A DNA stretch of 64,000 bases from Pinus tabuliformis (GCA_031772625.1 CM062818.1:1279668277-1279732276), one strand, 5' to 3'; positions 34,030 to 46,163 are shown, counted from the first letter of the stretch. The notes: generated by a model not told the origin, from the letters alone. A program made the numbers and translations.

Positions 34030-35093
34030 TGTTGTTGGGAAAAGTATCCAATACGGAATGACCCTATCCCACTCTAAGGGTGATAGTACCTCAGCAACAA
34101 TCAAAGCAAAGCTATTCGAGATTACTTCTTTATGAGATGTAAGAGAGGGGAGAAAGAGATCCACTAATCGTTGTCTTCTGCTAATGATTGATCCAATCTT
34201 CTCTAGTTGCTGCTTGCTCCCAGCTCCTTGCTCTTTTACTGGCCCAGCTACACCAAGATCCTGCAAAATGGCAAGAGAGGGAAACCACAAGAAGCATACA
34301 TTCATAATTGATTCAAGGATTAGAATAAATCAAATACACAAGTATAGCAATACACCATTGAGACACATGCATATAGAAGAACCTCAAATGCTTTATTAAT
34401 GGAAGAAGTAAAGTTCTGAGAGTGTTACAACCATAAGAGGCCCAATCCAGCAACACCTCCTAGCAGAAAGAAATCTCCTCTTCACCTCCTTCAAGCAAAT
34501 CACCTAATAGTTCTACACTCAAACCAACAGCACTTCCTTACATTCACCAGATTCCAGCCTCCCTAGACCTCATGAGAGAGCTCTATATATAGGAGTTTTG
34601 GAGAAAGGATGAGTCAGCTTGAGCTTGGCATGGAGTTGACTAGTGTCCTCTCCCACTTTAGTTATTCTTCAGTTCTTGAGTCCACTTGGAGTTTCTTGCT
34701 TCCACTTGGAGATCTAGATCCTCTTACTCATCACAAGGCGAATTCCCTGATCCAAGTGTCATTTTGGAAGCTTCCTGGGCATTTGACACCTTGAGGAATG
34801 ACTGTGCCACTTGGCCAAACTCGTCCAGCGCAGGTAGCCTTCATTACTGTTGACATTCAGCGCAGGTACAAAGTGGAGCAGTTGACATTCAGTGCAGATG
34901 CTCAGTGGAGCAGTTGACATGATCCAGAATTAGCTTGTTTTTGAGTGTTTTCAGGTGGAGAACTGATATTTAGTGCTGTGGTTTGCCGACCTTTTTCCTC
35001 TAGGGGTAGGAACAACATGTTTAGGGACTTTGGATCCCTTAGATTATTGACATTTCATGCTTCATGCTGTAAGGCACAAAAATGTCTATAACA
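34030..35093 (-). repeat. Element C right LTR (5' LTR in element sense)
   Basis: This is 1064 bp. On the minus strand a TATA box, ctatatatag, lies at about 34583-34592 and AATAAA at 34392-34397, about 190 bp downstream, giving a clean promoter and polyadenylation layout. Three cagcgcagg-type motifs (34826-34895) lie in U3 upstream of the TATA box. It differs from the left LTR at about twenty positions by manual comparison. Confidence 0.92.
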
Positions 35094-35098
35094 GAATT

Positions 35099-35735
35099 GT
35101 ATATCTACATCACGTGGTGAACCTTAAATGCAAACTTCTTAAGAAATATCAACTGTAAAATAAATTTAATGAACATAAAAATGCTTTGGAACCTAACGCA
35201 CAACATCTAGAAGTCTAGGCTAGAGATGTATTTTGGCATCTTAAAGCCTGGTAACTGTCACTTTCATCGTAGGTTGGGTGATTCCTTCTCTTTGAGAAGA
35301 CAAGTGCCAGTATGGACTTGTGCTCCCACCTACAGTCGAGTATATATTGGGAGACCACAATAGGCTATATCCTTTATCCTTAGGAAGCCATGTCTGCTGC
35401 CCTATCGATCGCAATGCACTGAACACAACATTCGGGAAGATTGACTGCCGTACCATAAAAAGTATTCTGCAGTTTGGAGATTGGTTTGGTAATCCCTGCG
35501 TCTAGATTTCCAGAGTAGTCTCTTTCATTCCTTTTCAGACTCCTTAAAGGAAAAGGTCCATCTAAGCACTTTTCACTTCAAGCTCATTAAAAATTGAAGG
35601 CGACTAGAGTCATCTTTAGCTTTTTCTCGACTCTTAAAAATTGAAAAAGCAAGTTGTTTCAAAGTGTCTAAAATTCATTTAATACGGAATAAAATTTTCC
35701 CCTCTTATTTTGAGTTGATCAAATAATCCGCAATC
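35099..35735 (+). other. Element B 5' leader, second part
   Basis: The leader resumes after the C insertion and ends at the gag start codon at 35736. The block 35240-35520 is homologous in inverse orientation to C's leader block 32570-32830. The word gctcattaaaaattg at about 35584 is a copy of the motif that forms arrays in the 3' regions of both elements. Confidence 0.6.
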
Positions 35736-38700
35736 ATGGAAGAAAGTCAATAAAAACCCCGTTGTTTATGGAGACTGACGAGTCAACCATATTTGACTCT
35801 AGAAATGAAACCATTCCGAGCCAGGCGAACTCATTTAACTGGGTCAAAGTCTCCTGGTTTGTTTGAAACTTGTGTTTCAACATCCTCTGAGACTCCGGTT
35901 ACTCCAACCATTTTTGGTATCCTTACCTCTATAGAATAAGTTCCACAGTTACAAGAGGACATTGGAACTAATCCTAGTGTAACAGTAAACACTTCGACTC
36001 CTGAACCAGCTCCATATAGAGTTGATTCAGAAGGTGTTACCCCTCCGGAATTTGTCGCTGCAGAATCTATACCCTCTTCAGCACCAGAAATATTTTACGG
36101 ACCTGACGGTCAACCTCTTCCACCCGGATTGATTTCTATGGAAGAGATTACGGAGCATCTCCCATCCAATATTCCATCGCATTTTGGGACTGGGATCCAC
36201 CTATATCCTTCTACTTCAGAATTTAATACCCCTTCATCACAAGTTCCTGTAGAATCGCTAGGAAGTCTTTTAGATAGACTCTATATGTCTAGACAACCAT
36301 CGACATCTAGGACTGTGTCTTCTGATACAGTGGTAGCAAAACCTCCTGCCACCACTCCGACGATGTTTTCTGGTATACCATCTACCCCAACTAGCTCTCA
36401 ACCACTAGGAGTCTGCCCAGGGACTATTTCGATAGTATGGTTTGTTCCCGTCTGTTCATCTAGAATAGTACCTAGAATCTCTTATGTTGAATCTCAACAA
36501 ATTGATCCTTCACAACAATATCAATTTGGGTAGTCTGGTTTCCAAAGGCCAATCATTCCTCTGAGCACTAGATCGCCGCCATATGGGGGGCACTACACCC
36601 CTTCATTGTTCCCTCTGGGAGAACAACCATATGTGAGTTCACAACCGAATTTAGGTTAAATTAGAATCACGTCCAACAGTTGGGTGCCAATACTGCCTCA
36701 ACAACCAAGAGTTGTATACTCAATGCAACCGAGTCTACCTATGTCGAATATACTCACTACACCAGCTATTGTGACAGTGTCGCAAGTACAAGCATTACCT
36801 ATTGCATACCAACCTCAAGTTTCTCAGGTCTTTATACAACAGCCTCTTGTCTCTGTGACACAACCACAATCGCCAACTAGTGGCTCTTTAACTGGAGAGA
36901 CTCAAGCTCAAATAGGTACTATTACCCCTCATCTTCATCAAATGTCCAATATTAACCAACAACAAATGGTTTCAAAACCATGGTTGGTGCAACATCAACA
37001 ACTGCAATTCCAACAAGCTTACCAAGGATCTGAGCAACAAAACTTTGCAGGTAATGGGCAGCCATATATTTAAAAACAGTTATCACCAATCGTCTCAAAT
37101 TGGTTATGCCCAACCACCTTATCAAAGTTATCTGCATCAAATACATTATGCTGGTATGCAAAGACCCACTACTCAGGCGATCCCATCTTATCCTGGGTAC
37201 GCTTCGCCGAACCTGAATCAACAGTTTCCCTTCATGGAGACTCTAGAGTTACCAGATTTGAATCGGCTAACGAATGATCCAATCGCTTATGCCCCTTGGT
37301 GGCTGGTGATTCATCATAAACTTCCGTCAGATATTCCTAAATTTAATGGAAATCTGGGTGAAGACCCATTGAATCATGTGATGACCTTTCATCTGTGGTG
37401 TTCATCCAACACTCTCAATGATGATTCAATTTGACTTCACTTTTTTCAGCGAACGTTAACTGGTCTGGCAGCAAAATGGTACATCGAATTGCCTAGAGCT
37501 TCATTCAATAACTTCAACACCCTTGCCACAACCTTTTTAACCCATTTTCAATTACCAATAATGTATGAAATAGGAACAGAGCTTCTTACCAATTTCAAGA
37601 AAACGATGGCCACTCACATATGTGATCATATTCATGAATAGCGACGTCATCGTAGAATGGTAAAAACATATGTCCCTGATGAGCTACTAGCTGAATGGTT
37701 TATTAAGTCTTTGTTACCTTCTATAATAGAAGATGTGGCAAAGGGAGGGGTTGTCACTGAAGAGCAGGTCATTGCTCATGCAGAATATCTAGACTTGATC
37801 TACACTCAGTCTGGCACGCTCTATGACAAGATCCCTGATGCTCCGAGACTAGAACTTTCCATTCCTCCTCCTCCTAAATCAAACAAAGACTCTCATGCCA
37901 GTGATGGCGTGATAGGTATGACGAGCACGAAATCGAAAAAGGCTACATCTAAGAAAGCCCGTAAGATTTCTGATCAAAATGCAAATGAAGAACTTCTAGC
38001 CTCAGAGGTTAATGTCGTGTCAACTAAGAAAGGCAAAGAACCAAAGCAACAAGGAGGCAAGAAGAAAGGGAAGAGCAAAAAGAAGAAATAGCATGATTCA
38101 TCTCCTGAAAAATCTTCTGCAAATACTTCTGGGCAAAAGAAACCTACTCAGCCATGCCTCATATGCGATGAGGATCATTCGACGAGATACTATCCATATA
38201 AAGTTGAAGTTAAGAAATTCTTTAAGAATTCAAAAACCTCAACAGTATTGACTGATCCGTTTCCAAACCCAGGAACCAATCTGGTTGCTAGTGACAATGC
38301 TTCCCTGTCCCAAGTCCTTATGTTGTCCATTTCGAAACAACAAAATGATGCTTTGATATCGACAAGGAATAAAGATTACGGGAATCCACAGCTATTGAAC
38401 AATAAGGCTACTGATCAACCCAATAGTTTGACAACAACTTCAACCGAATTTGTGCCACCTATCATTCCTGAGCTAATGATAAAGCCACCAAAGGGAGTTG
38501 TACACAAATCGACATTTAATATTCATGCCAAAGTAGCAAAGAATTATAATATAGTAGAGGACCTGACCCAATCACCGTCCGCTATGTCGACACTTGAGGT
38601 ACTGCAAAATTGCCCCTCCAAAAAGAAATCTTTATTATCAGCAATAAGTGGAATTCACCCAACGGATTCCAATCTTGTGGCTTTAATCATTAAGGATATG

Positions 38701-39350
38701 ACCCTCAGTTACCAGCTCAGGTCGCTTTCCTCATTCAAGTGAAAGCCCTCAACAAAACTGTCCATTGAACAATTATTAATGAGGGGTCATCTACATGTAT
38801 TATGTCAATGAGTTGTTGGAAAACTTTAGCCTCACCACCCTTGTCACAATTGTCAATGAAATTAAAAGCATTTGATGGATGGACATACACTCCATACGGG
38901 ATTTTAAGTAACTTGCAAGTCGAACTGGGGGGGAAAACAATAGAAATTGATGTTGAAGTTATCGATGGAAATCTCAATTATAACATCCTACTGGGAAGGC
39001 CTTTGATTTATGCTATGGCCGCTATTGTGTCGACGTACTTCAAAAATATTGCATTTCACTTCCAAGAAGGAATTACAATCGTCGACCAACAAACATTTCT
39101 CCCCAACAGTTCACAAGTTATGGGAAGCATTCCAATGATCCATGGAAGCTCTCAATCGCTTCAAAATGTCGGAGTAGGCCTCCTAAAGGACACTGCCTTA
39201 ATGGGTACTTTTGCCCTACCGCCTCTGTGTAATCTGGCATAAGTGACCACGATGGGAACCTGCAATATGATATCTTCTATATCTAAAGGATTCAGAATAT
39301 TCCTAAACATTTTTTCAGCATGAATCATCGCCATTTTAGATATATTGTAG
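35736..39350 (+). pseudogene. gag: Element B gag-protease, decayed
   Basis: Homologous throughout to C's gag-protease. It starts MEESQ at 35736 with an immediate TAA five codons in. Recognisable segments then follow in changing frames: 36129-36533 (SLGSLLDRLYMSRQPSTSR), 36684-37073 (MPILPQQPRVVYSMQP), 37045-37434 (LPSDIPKFNGN), 37657-38091 (LLAEWFIKSLLP) and 38248-38742. The protease is at 38802-39242 (TYTPYGILSNLQVELGGKTIEIDVEVIDGNLNYNILLGRP is split across the strand of this ORF). Several frameshifts and stops make it non-functional. The knuckle residues near 38150-38200 are degraded (CLICDEDH...). The region ends with TAG at 39348-39350 in the same leaky-stop context as C. Confidence 0.8.
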
Positions 39351-39746
39351 CAATCAATTTTCTTGGCCTCGGGGGCAAATCCAAATCAACGCTCATCGAG
39401 TGTTTGGATAGATAAGTCTAAGGAATATGGCACCTCTTCAGATCCTTGGTCACATGTACATTCTATAGACAAAGTAATTGTTCAGTCAATGATAATAGAG
39501 GGGGAACCATGGGAAGATTACCACCATCGTTCCCATCTTCCGAATTACCACGAATTTTATTCCAGCAACCTTACTCATCCTTTAGTTTTTTATTTTCTAT
39601 CAAATACCGTAAATACGGTGGATTATGAGGATAGTTCGTTAATTGTGTCAACCTCATTAAAAAATGAAACAACTCCCTTTCCAAATCGAGTCTTTGATTA
39701 CGATCTCGAGTCTTTCAAAGATTTCGAAGGTAAACCTTCATTCTAA
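39351..39746 (+). pseudogene. Element B pol N-terminal fragment
   Basis: After TAG the frame reads on with CAATCA and ANPNQRSSSVWIDKSKEYGTS, matching the first part of C's pol (ANPNQRSSSVWVDRSREYGTS). It ends at 39746 after ESFKDFEGKPSF, before any RT motif. All of RT, RNase H, integrase, the separate RNase H ORF and the antisense gene are missing relative to C. The next sequence already corresponds to C's 3' non-coding region. Confidence 0.8.
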
Positions 39747-41851
39747 CCACCACGATGAATGCAATGAAGCTTGGGGGGCATGCAAACTTATAACAAGCAT
39801 AGTTTCTCATTTCAAGCTTGTGTAAACATGAAACCGAATCTGAGCATATGTTGTCGCATGGTTCAAGCTCATTAAAAAATGAAGCAAGCCATGAGCAGTC
39901 TTATGCGAAGTTCAAGCTTGTTAAAAAATAAATCAAGCAACAAACAGTTTTACGCAAACTTCAAGATCATTAAAAATTAAACCTAGAAATGAACATATGT
40001 TCCACCAGAGTTTAAGCTCATTAAAAAATGAACCCACTTCTGGTAAATAACCATTGTGAATGCATTATCATCAGTTTTTGAGCCTTGGTCGTGTTCTTAC
40101 TATCACCTCCACTCTGTTTTAGTCAATTATTCACCTCCATTTGATTGTTTACACCTTTTGAAGAATAGCTGCAATGAGTGATTCTGTTAGCCATCTTCTT
40201 AACACTACCGTGATTGGAAAGTTCCAACCCTCACCTGGAACCAGCTGCTACCCGAAATATCACTCGTTCCTCAACAACAATTCTCCTTTAAGCTCTTTTC
40301 ATCTGACTCATAAAACATGAAAAGATTGCTAAGCAATTGGCCTCTCCAGCTCGTTACAGTGATTGGAAGTGCCATTCCTCCTCTAGATTTTAATATTTTT
40401 GGACTTGATGCATTATTACAAAAAAAGATCGAGCTTTTGTCTTGTTCGGCTCATTAAAACTATCTAAAAGTCATCCCTTTCGCATTGTTTTATACTTTTT
40501 CAGACTTAAGGGATTATACTGTGGAAAAGGAATATTGGAGTCTTCCTTTCCATCTCTTTTCAGAATCTCTAAAATTGAAAAGGATCGAGTTATCCTTGTC
40601 ATTAAACTCGTTAAAACAATAGTGGCAAAATTGTCCACTCAGACAAGAGCGAGTTTCAGTATCGCTAAGCTCGTTAAAACATAGCGACGGGTTTGCCTGA
40701 AGGGAAAATTAGAGAACAAGCATATGTTATCCTCCTCAAGCTTGACAAAAATAAAGAGGTACTAGTCAGAAATGACTTGGGAAAATTGGGAAGAAAACTT
40801 GAAGAAACTTTATTGGTAGTAGGTCGCCCTTGAACATGAAACTTTCACTCCATCACCATGATTGAGTAGGATTGGGTTATTCCGTTCACCGATCATATCA
40901 CCATTGGTCCACCGTACCATCCACTTTTGGGGTTAATGCTACCAGTCCATTTCAGTGTCACCAATATGTTCAAGATAAGTCTCTCAGAGAATTCACCTAC
41001 CCAGCTTGTGTCTCACCCACTGTAATACCTTCACACTTCATTCTTTCATGGCCTCCACCCTGAACCTTGTATCATCAGATCATTTTCACCTCTACAAAAT
41101 CATTTTCTCCATTCCCTGTCATGGATGTGGGATCCATTAATGCCCTCCTACAATGGGTCACTTCTTGTCGACATCAGCTCATTATCCAAGAAGCCGACCT
41201 AGGAACAACCCTTTCAGTACTTTGAAGCTTGCATGCCTCAATGGCAAGTTTCTCACTTTCGGCAATAGGTTTACATTAATGGCCTTTGACCGAAAGATTT
41301 TGCGTGGTGTTCAAAATCGACTCATGTATTCACACCACATGAATTGTACTTCAGTACCTTGATGGTCATCATCATCATCGGTGATTCCTCTCGTGCCTGT
41401 TAACAGCTTAAATCATTGGTTGGTAATCAGGCGATGTCTTTCCATGTTCGACATCAGAACATCTTTTCACATGGACCGACTTGTACTTTCGGGCGAAGAT
41501 TGAATGAGTTTTGAAGACCTCGGATCTAGTTTCATCCATCCGGGATGCGATATATTTAGGAAAATAAAGACATCAAATGTACATCATTGCTGCGCAGATA
41601 ATCATCCAAACTAAGGGATGATGGCTCTACTGGAATCATCAGTATGCACACAGACGGTTGTGTGTCCTATGTACATGAAAATGAATTTATCAAGCTGAGC
41701 ATGGGAATGCTCACCTCAGGTAGATCATGAAAATATTATGAAGATAATTTATTTTATTGTATCTTATTATAGGTCACCTTCGAGTTCGAAAAACCTCGGA
41801 TCCTCATTATAAAGCATTTCACCCGACATCAAAAAGATTTACGACCTTATG
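39747..41851 (+). other. Element B 3' non-coding region with GCTCATTAAAA motif array
   Basis: Homologous to C 21214-23150. Copies of gctc(a/g)ttaaaa occur near 39866, 39904, 39963, 40013, 40449, 40608 and 40668. Retention of the array after loss of all enzymes suggests it is needed in cis, which is an inference. No protein domain was recognised. Confidence 0.6.
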
Positions 41852-41866
41852 CTTTAGGGGGCAAAC
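41852..41866 (+). other. Element B polypurine tract
   Basis: The sequence ctttagggggcaaac lies directly before the 3' LTR start TATTATAG. It is nearly identical to C's tract. Confidence 0.8.
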
Positions 41867-42913
41867 TATTATAGACATATTTGGGCACTGCAACCCCAAT
41901 CACATATGTCCATAAACCAAGGGCTTCTAAATTACTAAAAGTGTTGTTTCATACCCTAAAGGAGCAAGGTCAACTGATGACATCATCTCCCAAAATTTCT
42001 CCCTGAAAAACTGCTCAGAACTGGTCAAAACTGGATCATCTCACTTGCTCCATGGCCAAGGTGTGATGCATCTCACCTTGTACACACGAGAGGTGCGATG
42101 TATACTGAAAAGGCCTTCTGTAGGGTACGATGAGCGAGAATAGACAAATGGCAGAGAAAGTTTGATAAGTGGATGATCAAGGAATCTTCTAGAAATTTCT
42201 CATATGACACTTGCCTCTCAGAATTCGCCTAGGGATGAGTAAGAGATCAATGAAATATCCAAGTGGAACCAGGAACTATCAGTGGAATGACACTAATCAA
42301 AAACCCAGAGCTAACTCACACCTCTGCAAATATCTATATATGGATCCCTCATCCCAGAGATCCAGAGGCGAAAGGTTGGAATTGGGTAATTTGCAAAGAG
42401 GTGTTGTTGGTTTCTCTTTGAAGACATTGTTAGGTGATCTTGCTTTGTGTGAGGTGAAGCTGGCTTTCAAGCTGGGTGGATGGCGTTGGGTCAGACCAAG
42501 TGTTTGTAATCCTCTCTTCTATGACTTTTACTAATAAAGCTATTTGAGTTTTCCTCCATATTCTTGTGTATCTATGAATATTGTGTTGTTATATGCATTT
42601 ATATGGTCAATATATATCTGATCCTATATGGTTTACAGTGAAAGATCTCTATGCTTTGATGGTATTATTCTACTGTGAATCTATAGGTGCTCTTTGAAGC
42701 TAGACAAGTAAGGAAGCAGTGGCGAGATTCTGTCAAAGGGGAAAGGAAACAAGCAAGGGACCAAGCGGAAGACTAAGGTTGGTACTCTTTGCTTCTTTCT
42801 CATCTCTCTCTCGTAAAGGAAAAACAAGTAACTTTCATATATTTGTTTCTAAGATAGCTACCCATCTTACTGGGACTAACAGATCTGAATAGACACTAAA
42901 TTTCCGGATAACA
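41867..42913 (+). repeat. Element B 3' LTR
   Basis: A direct copy of 18162-19208 with the same length and the same TATA-like and AATAAA positions (AATAAA near 42532-42537). It ends GGATAACA and is followed by the target duplication attcc. Confidence 0.85.
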
Positions 42914-42918
42914 ATTCC

Positions 42919-43662
42919 ACTGAGGTTGTGGCTGAGCATAGGGGTGAAATGGATGAGTAGCTAGTTGAGCATGATATTCAGATGGATATGACCAAGGAGG
43001 GGGTGTGGACCAGGAAGCATGAGCAGGGGGACCACAAGAAGACATGGAAGTGGCTTGATAGGGGTTGTAATAGGTCTGAGATGTCCCTTGCATTCCTTGC
43101 TGGTAAGGTCTGGGTCCATGTAGCCTCCTTTGGTTCATATAATAGAGTGGTTCAGTGGTGCCTTTGGCCCTCTGATATGAAGCTTTAAGTCTGGGCAAGG
43201 AAGGGCACTGATTCGTGGGATGGTCTTCTTCACAGAAAAAACACACTTCTATGGAGTGCAATGGAAATTCATTCCTAGAATGCTTTCTAATGCACCTAGG
43301 ACAAAATATTTCCAAAGCCCTCTCAGCTTCCTCCTGCTTCCTTTGGATCTGCAAGGTATCCATTTGCATGGTAACCATCTACCTTATCTCGCTCTTGCAA
43401 TTTTCCCACATGTTTCCAATTTCACCTTCAATGGATGAGTTGGAAGAAAAGGTACTACTCCCAACATTTCTGTTTTCAGCCATTTGCTCCGCGAGAATGT
43501 TTTCTTCTTCTTCCCCACCAGAGGTTCTTCAAATATTTCTTGTTGTCCACCTAAGGGTTCTTCTTAATCACAGCCATCAAAGAAGAGAGAAGGTTGGCTG
43601 TGTGAAGCAGTGGGGGTGTTGGTTAAGAATTTTCTTGTGTGGTCTTTGCTCCTACGAGGCAT
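42919..43662 (-). pseudogene. Element A gag-like ORF, N-terminal and zinc-knuckle part
   Basis: The minus-strand frame starts MPRRSKDHTRKFLTNTPT at 43662 and reaches a stop after about 30 codons. A shifted frame continues and is open from 43378 (QMDTLQIQRKQEEAERALEIF). It contains a Cys/His cluster, CPRCIRKH...NEFPLHSIEV, followed by the knuckle CFFCEEDHPTNQCP (C-x2-C-x3-H-x4-C). Then comes a Pro/Gln/Tyr-rich tail (PYQQGMQGTSQTYYNPY) that runs into the B insertion at 42918. The continuation is at 18156-17473. A full capsid domain is not seen, so the protein is short. It would bind RNA as a nucleocapsid. Related knuckles are common in plant gag-only elements. Confidence 0.65.
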
Positions 43663-44026
43663 GAAATGAAATATTTTTGGTTCATCTTTTGTTTTTTCTC
43701 TGCTTGTACTTGCAAAACTAAAATAGATTGAACTACAACTAACTAAAATCTAACTTGCTGAAATGAAAATGCAGAATTGAAATGCTAATTTACGCTTGCG
43801 GAATTGAACTTGAAAAATGGAAATGCTAAACTACGCTTGCATAATTGAAATTGTAGAATTGAAATGCTAATTTATGCTTGCAGAATTGAAATGATAGTCT
43901 AGGAAAATGGGAAATGTCTAGTCTACTTCTGCAGAAATGAAATCACAGAATGGAAATGAAAACTACTTAGCAGAAGGTTGTAGTAGAAAATAGAATAAAA
44001 GAAGCAATCACAAATACTCTAACGCT
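43663..44026 (-). other. Element A 5' leader with 41-bp tandem repeat
   Basis: Between the primer site and the gag start the plus-strand word aaatgctaa...acgcttgc recurs at 43780, 43821 and 43862, a 41-bp period in three copies with partial copies on either side. Otherwise the region is non-coding. Confidence 0.65.
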
Positions 44027-44044
44027 TCCTTGGCAACGATGCCA
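44027..44044 (-). other. Element A primer binding site (degenerate, tRNA-Asp-like)
   Basis: The minus strand reads TGGCATCGTTGCCAAGGA, six bases inside the right LTR. It resembles the tRNA-Asp site of Athila-type elements (TGGCGCCGTTGCCGGGGA) with four differences. The position is firm; the tRNA identity is tentative. Confidence 0.55.
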
Positions 44045-44050
44045 AAAATA

Positions 44051-46158
44051 TGGTGGGCTCCAGTATTGCAGCAATGATGTTGCACTCCTCAGACTCCCTT
44101 CTTTAATTTTATCAACCTGGTAGTTCGTAACAAACTTGGAAGCGACGGTGCTGTATGCACAAGTACTAGCTCTTACTGTAGGCTGTCATTTGATCAGCTG
44201 GCACAAGTCCGCTAGGAGCTTAAGCAAACTTCTATGAGCTCTTAGAAGAAGATTTTAATTGTGATAGATGAAAGCTAACTCAAAAGAGGCTAGTCTACTT
44301 GCAGAAAGAAGCTGAAAGGAAATGCAAACCCTAGCAAACCCTAGTTTTACCGACTAACCCTACTAGTGCGCAAAAAGAGATGAAAGAGGTGGAAATGAAT
44401 GCCATTATCTCTTACAAAGGTAAAATGCATGTGACTAAGCTACTTCTGAAGTAAAATATGGAAAAAGCATCTTTTTGTATTTTTGATTAAGTTGGCAGAA
44501 TTATTATGCATGTGCTTTAACTGTTTTTTTATTGTGCAGAGGTTGATTGGCGAAAGGAAATGGAGTGGGCACTTGCAGGAGTTTGCGAAGGTGAGAAGAG
44601 GGCCTAAGGGGTCCCTAGCACCCTTCCAGAGAGTTTCACAATGATCAGATCTCGAGAAGCTGCTCACGTGATCTTCTACAGGAAGTCTGCAGGGGTTCTA
44701 CAGGATGTTTTACAGGAAGATCCAAAAGAGGATTTTGGAGGGTTGATGGTGGAAAAATAGTGGGAACGTAGAAATGGAGGTTGGATAAGTATGTTAAGGG
44801 GTCAAGGACCTAGTGAATGAGGTTAAGGAGTGATTAAGGTGATTGGATTTGTTCAAGGATGGAGGGAGCAATGATGTACAAGAATGTAGAAATTAGGGCA
44901 AAGTGGCGAAATGTGCAAATGAAAGGGAGGAATATTGGATTAGCGGTTGGAGTAGGTTGTATGATGGAGGAAGGGTAGGCAGGGAGGTATCACAGGTGTT
45001 CTGCACACTATTTTCCAAAACTGATCAACAAAGACTAGGAAAATCAAAGATCTAGATATTTTGACCTAATTTGACCTAAAAACCAGAAACATGATGAACA
45101 GAGGTTTATTGGCAGAAAATAATTCAAGATAACTATGGAAGCTAAGCAAGAATAGATTCTAAACATGGATGTACAACTGGTATCAACTTCCCTAACTAAA
45201 AATCTAACACTAGAAATTGCATGAACAGGCAAAAATAGTGTTTTTGTGGCAGCAAGTATGCCTTGGTCTCAACTCATGGTCCCAAGGAGGGAGAGATGAG
45301 ATCAAGGATTGCTTGATGGCCTTTCTAAAGATATTTTCTATTACCAAACTATCAAATCAACCTGAAGCATGAAAAAATATTTCAATCATGAAAAACAACT
45401 TAAGTAACAAAATAATATTTTAACCTAAATAGCAGAAATTATTCTATGAATGCAACAAAGACACATAAAAGTACACAAAGGAGGTACTGGCACTTGAGTT
45501 GGGCCCAACCCCAAGAGCTATAGCCTCCTAAGAAAGATCAGAGCTGGTGCAAAGCTGGATTAATCTTTATTGATCAAGAAATAATAGTTACATCCCAAAA
45601 ACTGTGTACAAGAAAAAGCTCGAAAATGTGTTGAAATGCATAGCTAACCTACTAACTAAAATATAACTAGCATCTTCCTACCATATTCCTAACCAAACAA
45701 AGGCCCTAAGCCTTCTTATTTATACAAATTGAGGACCCCAAGAGTCCTCCTAAACTTTAGGAGCTCGACTGCCAAAACTTGCAGTTAACAACAACTTTAC
45801 TAGCCCTGCTTAGCTGCCCTTGTGATAATCGATGTAGTGGCCCTTGAACTCCGAGCTGTTGGTGGATAATTTGAGGTAACGGCTCATAAATGAACGGTAC
45901 ACCTTCATACAAATCCTCTCCCTTGTTCTTCCACGAATTTGGCTGCCAAGTGCTTATTAAAACCTCTGATTTTATCTCAAAATTGACCAAAAGACTGCAT
46001 AAACCACACATTAGACTTTTTGGCATAATGACTAACCCAATTCACTCTATTAGCATAAATATAATCAAAAAAATACAATAAACTAATGAGAATGGTGGAT
46101 TAAGTCGAATTAGGAGGTAAAATGAGCCCATATAATTACCCATTTCTTGGGCTCATCA
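44051..46158 (-). repeat. Element A right LTR (5' LTR in element sense)
   Basis: This is 2108 bp. On the minus strand TATAAATA lies at 45717-45724 and AATAAA at 45566-45571, about 150 bp downstream. This sets a plausible promoter/polyadenylation arrangement. It is followed by the target duplication cctag at 46159-46163. Confidence 0.85.
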
Positions 46159-46163
46159 CCTAG

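Larger units (their letters stand above)
20135..35093 (-). mobile_element. Element C: 15-kb Tat/Ogre-like Ty3 retrotransposon with accessory genes
   Basis: LTRs of 1064 bp each (20135-21198 and 34030-35093) begin and end TGTT...AACA and are flanked by the target duplication gaatt (20130-20134, 35094-35098). The primer site is at the right, so C reads on the minus strand. Order in element sense: LTR, primer site, 1.7-kb leader, gag-protease, TAG, RT-RNase H-integrase, separate RNase H ORF, antisense spliced gene, 3' motif array, polypurine tract, LTR. Gag through integrase lies in one frame from 32317 to 25646. It is broken only by single stop codons at 32099, 31568, 28724 and 26636, with no frameshifts. 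I count about twenty substitutions and no net indel between the LTRs, so it is the youngest level. It inserted into B's leader. Confidence 0.92.
18162..42913 (+). mobile_element. Element B: Tat/Ogre-like Ty3 element lacking RT, RNase H and integrase
   Basis: Two 1047-bp LTRs (18162-19208 and 41867-42913) begin TATTATAGACATA (ancestral TG mutated to TA in both) and end GATAACA. They are flanked by the duplication attcc (18157-18161, 42914-42918). A primer site follows the left LTR and a polypurine tract precedes the right LTR, so B reads on the plus strand. Without the nested C element it is about 9.8 kb. It carries a decayed gag-protease frame (35736-39350) and only the first 130 or so codons of pol (39351-39746). 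Its leader, gag-pro and 3' non-coding region are clearly homologous to those of C. B is a deletion derivative that would need enzymes supplied in trans. It inserted into the gag gene of A. Confidence 0.88.
11999..46158 (-). mobile_element. Element A: outermost LTR retrotransposon, gag-only
   Basis: The two 2108-bp LTRs (11999-14106 and 44051-46158) both begin TGGTGGGCTC and end GGGCTCATCA. They are flanked by the target duplication cctag. The primer site next to the right LTR and the purine-rich tract next to the left LTR show that the element reads on the minus strand. Removing the B insertion leaves about 9.4 kb. The only coding content recognised is a broken gag-like ORF with a CCHC knuckle (43662 to 42919, continuing 18156 to 17473). 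No protease, RT or integrase was seen. This fits the non-autonomous terminal-repeat-with-gag (TR-GAG) type. LTR divergence is larger than in C, consistent with A being the oldest level of the nest. Confidence 0.85.

Noticed and set aside
39747..41851. Searching for a hidden pol or antisense gene in B
   Set aside because: The region aligns by shared words with C's 3' non-coding region and contains no RT, integrase or mobile-domain motif in any frame.
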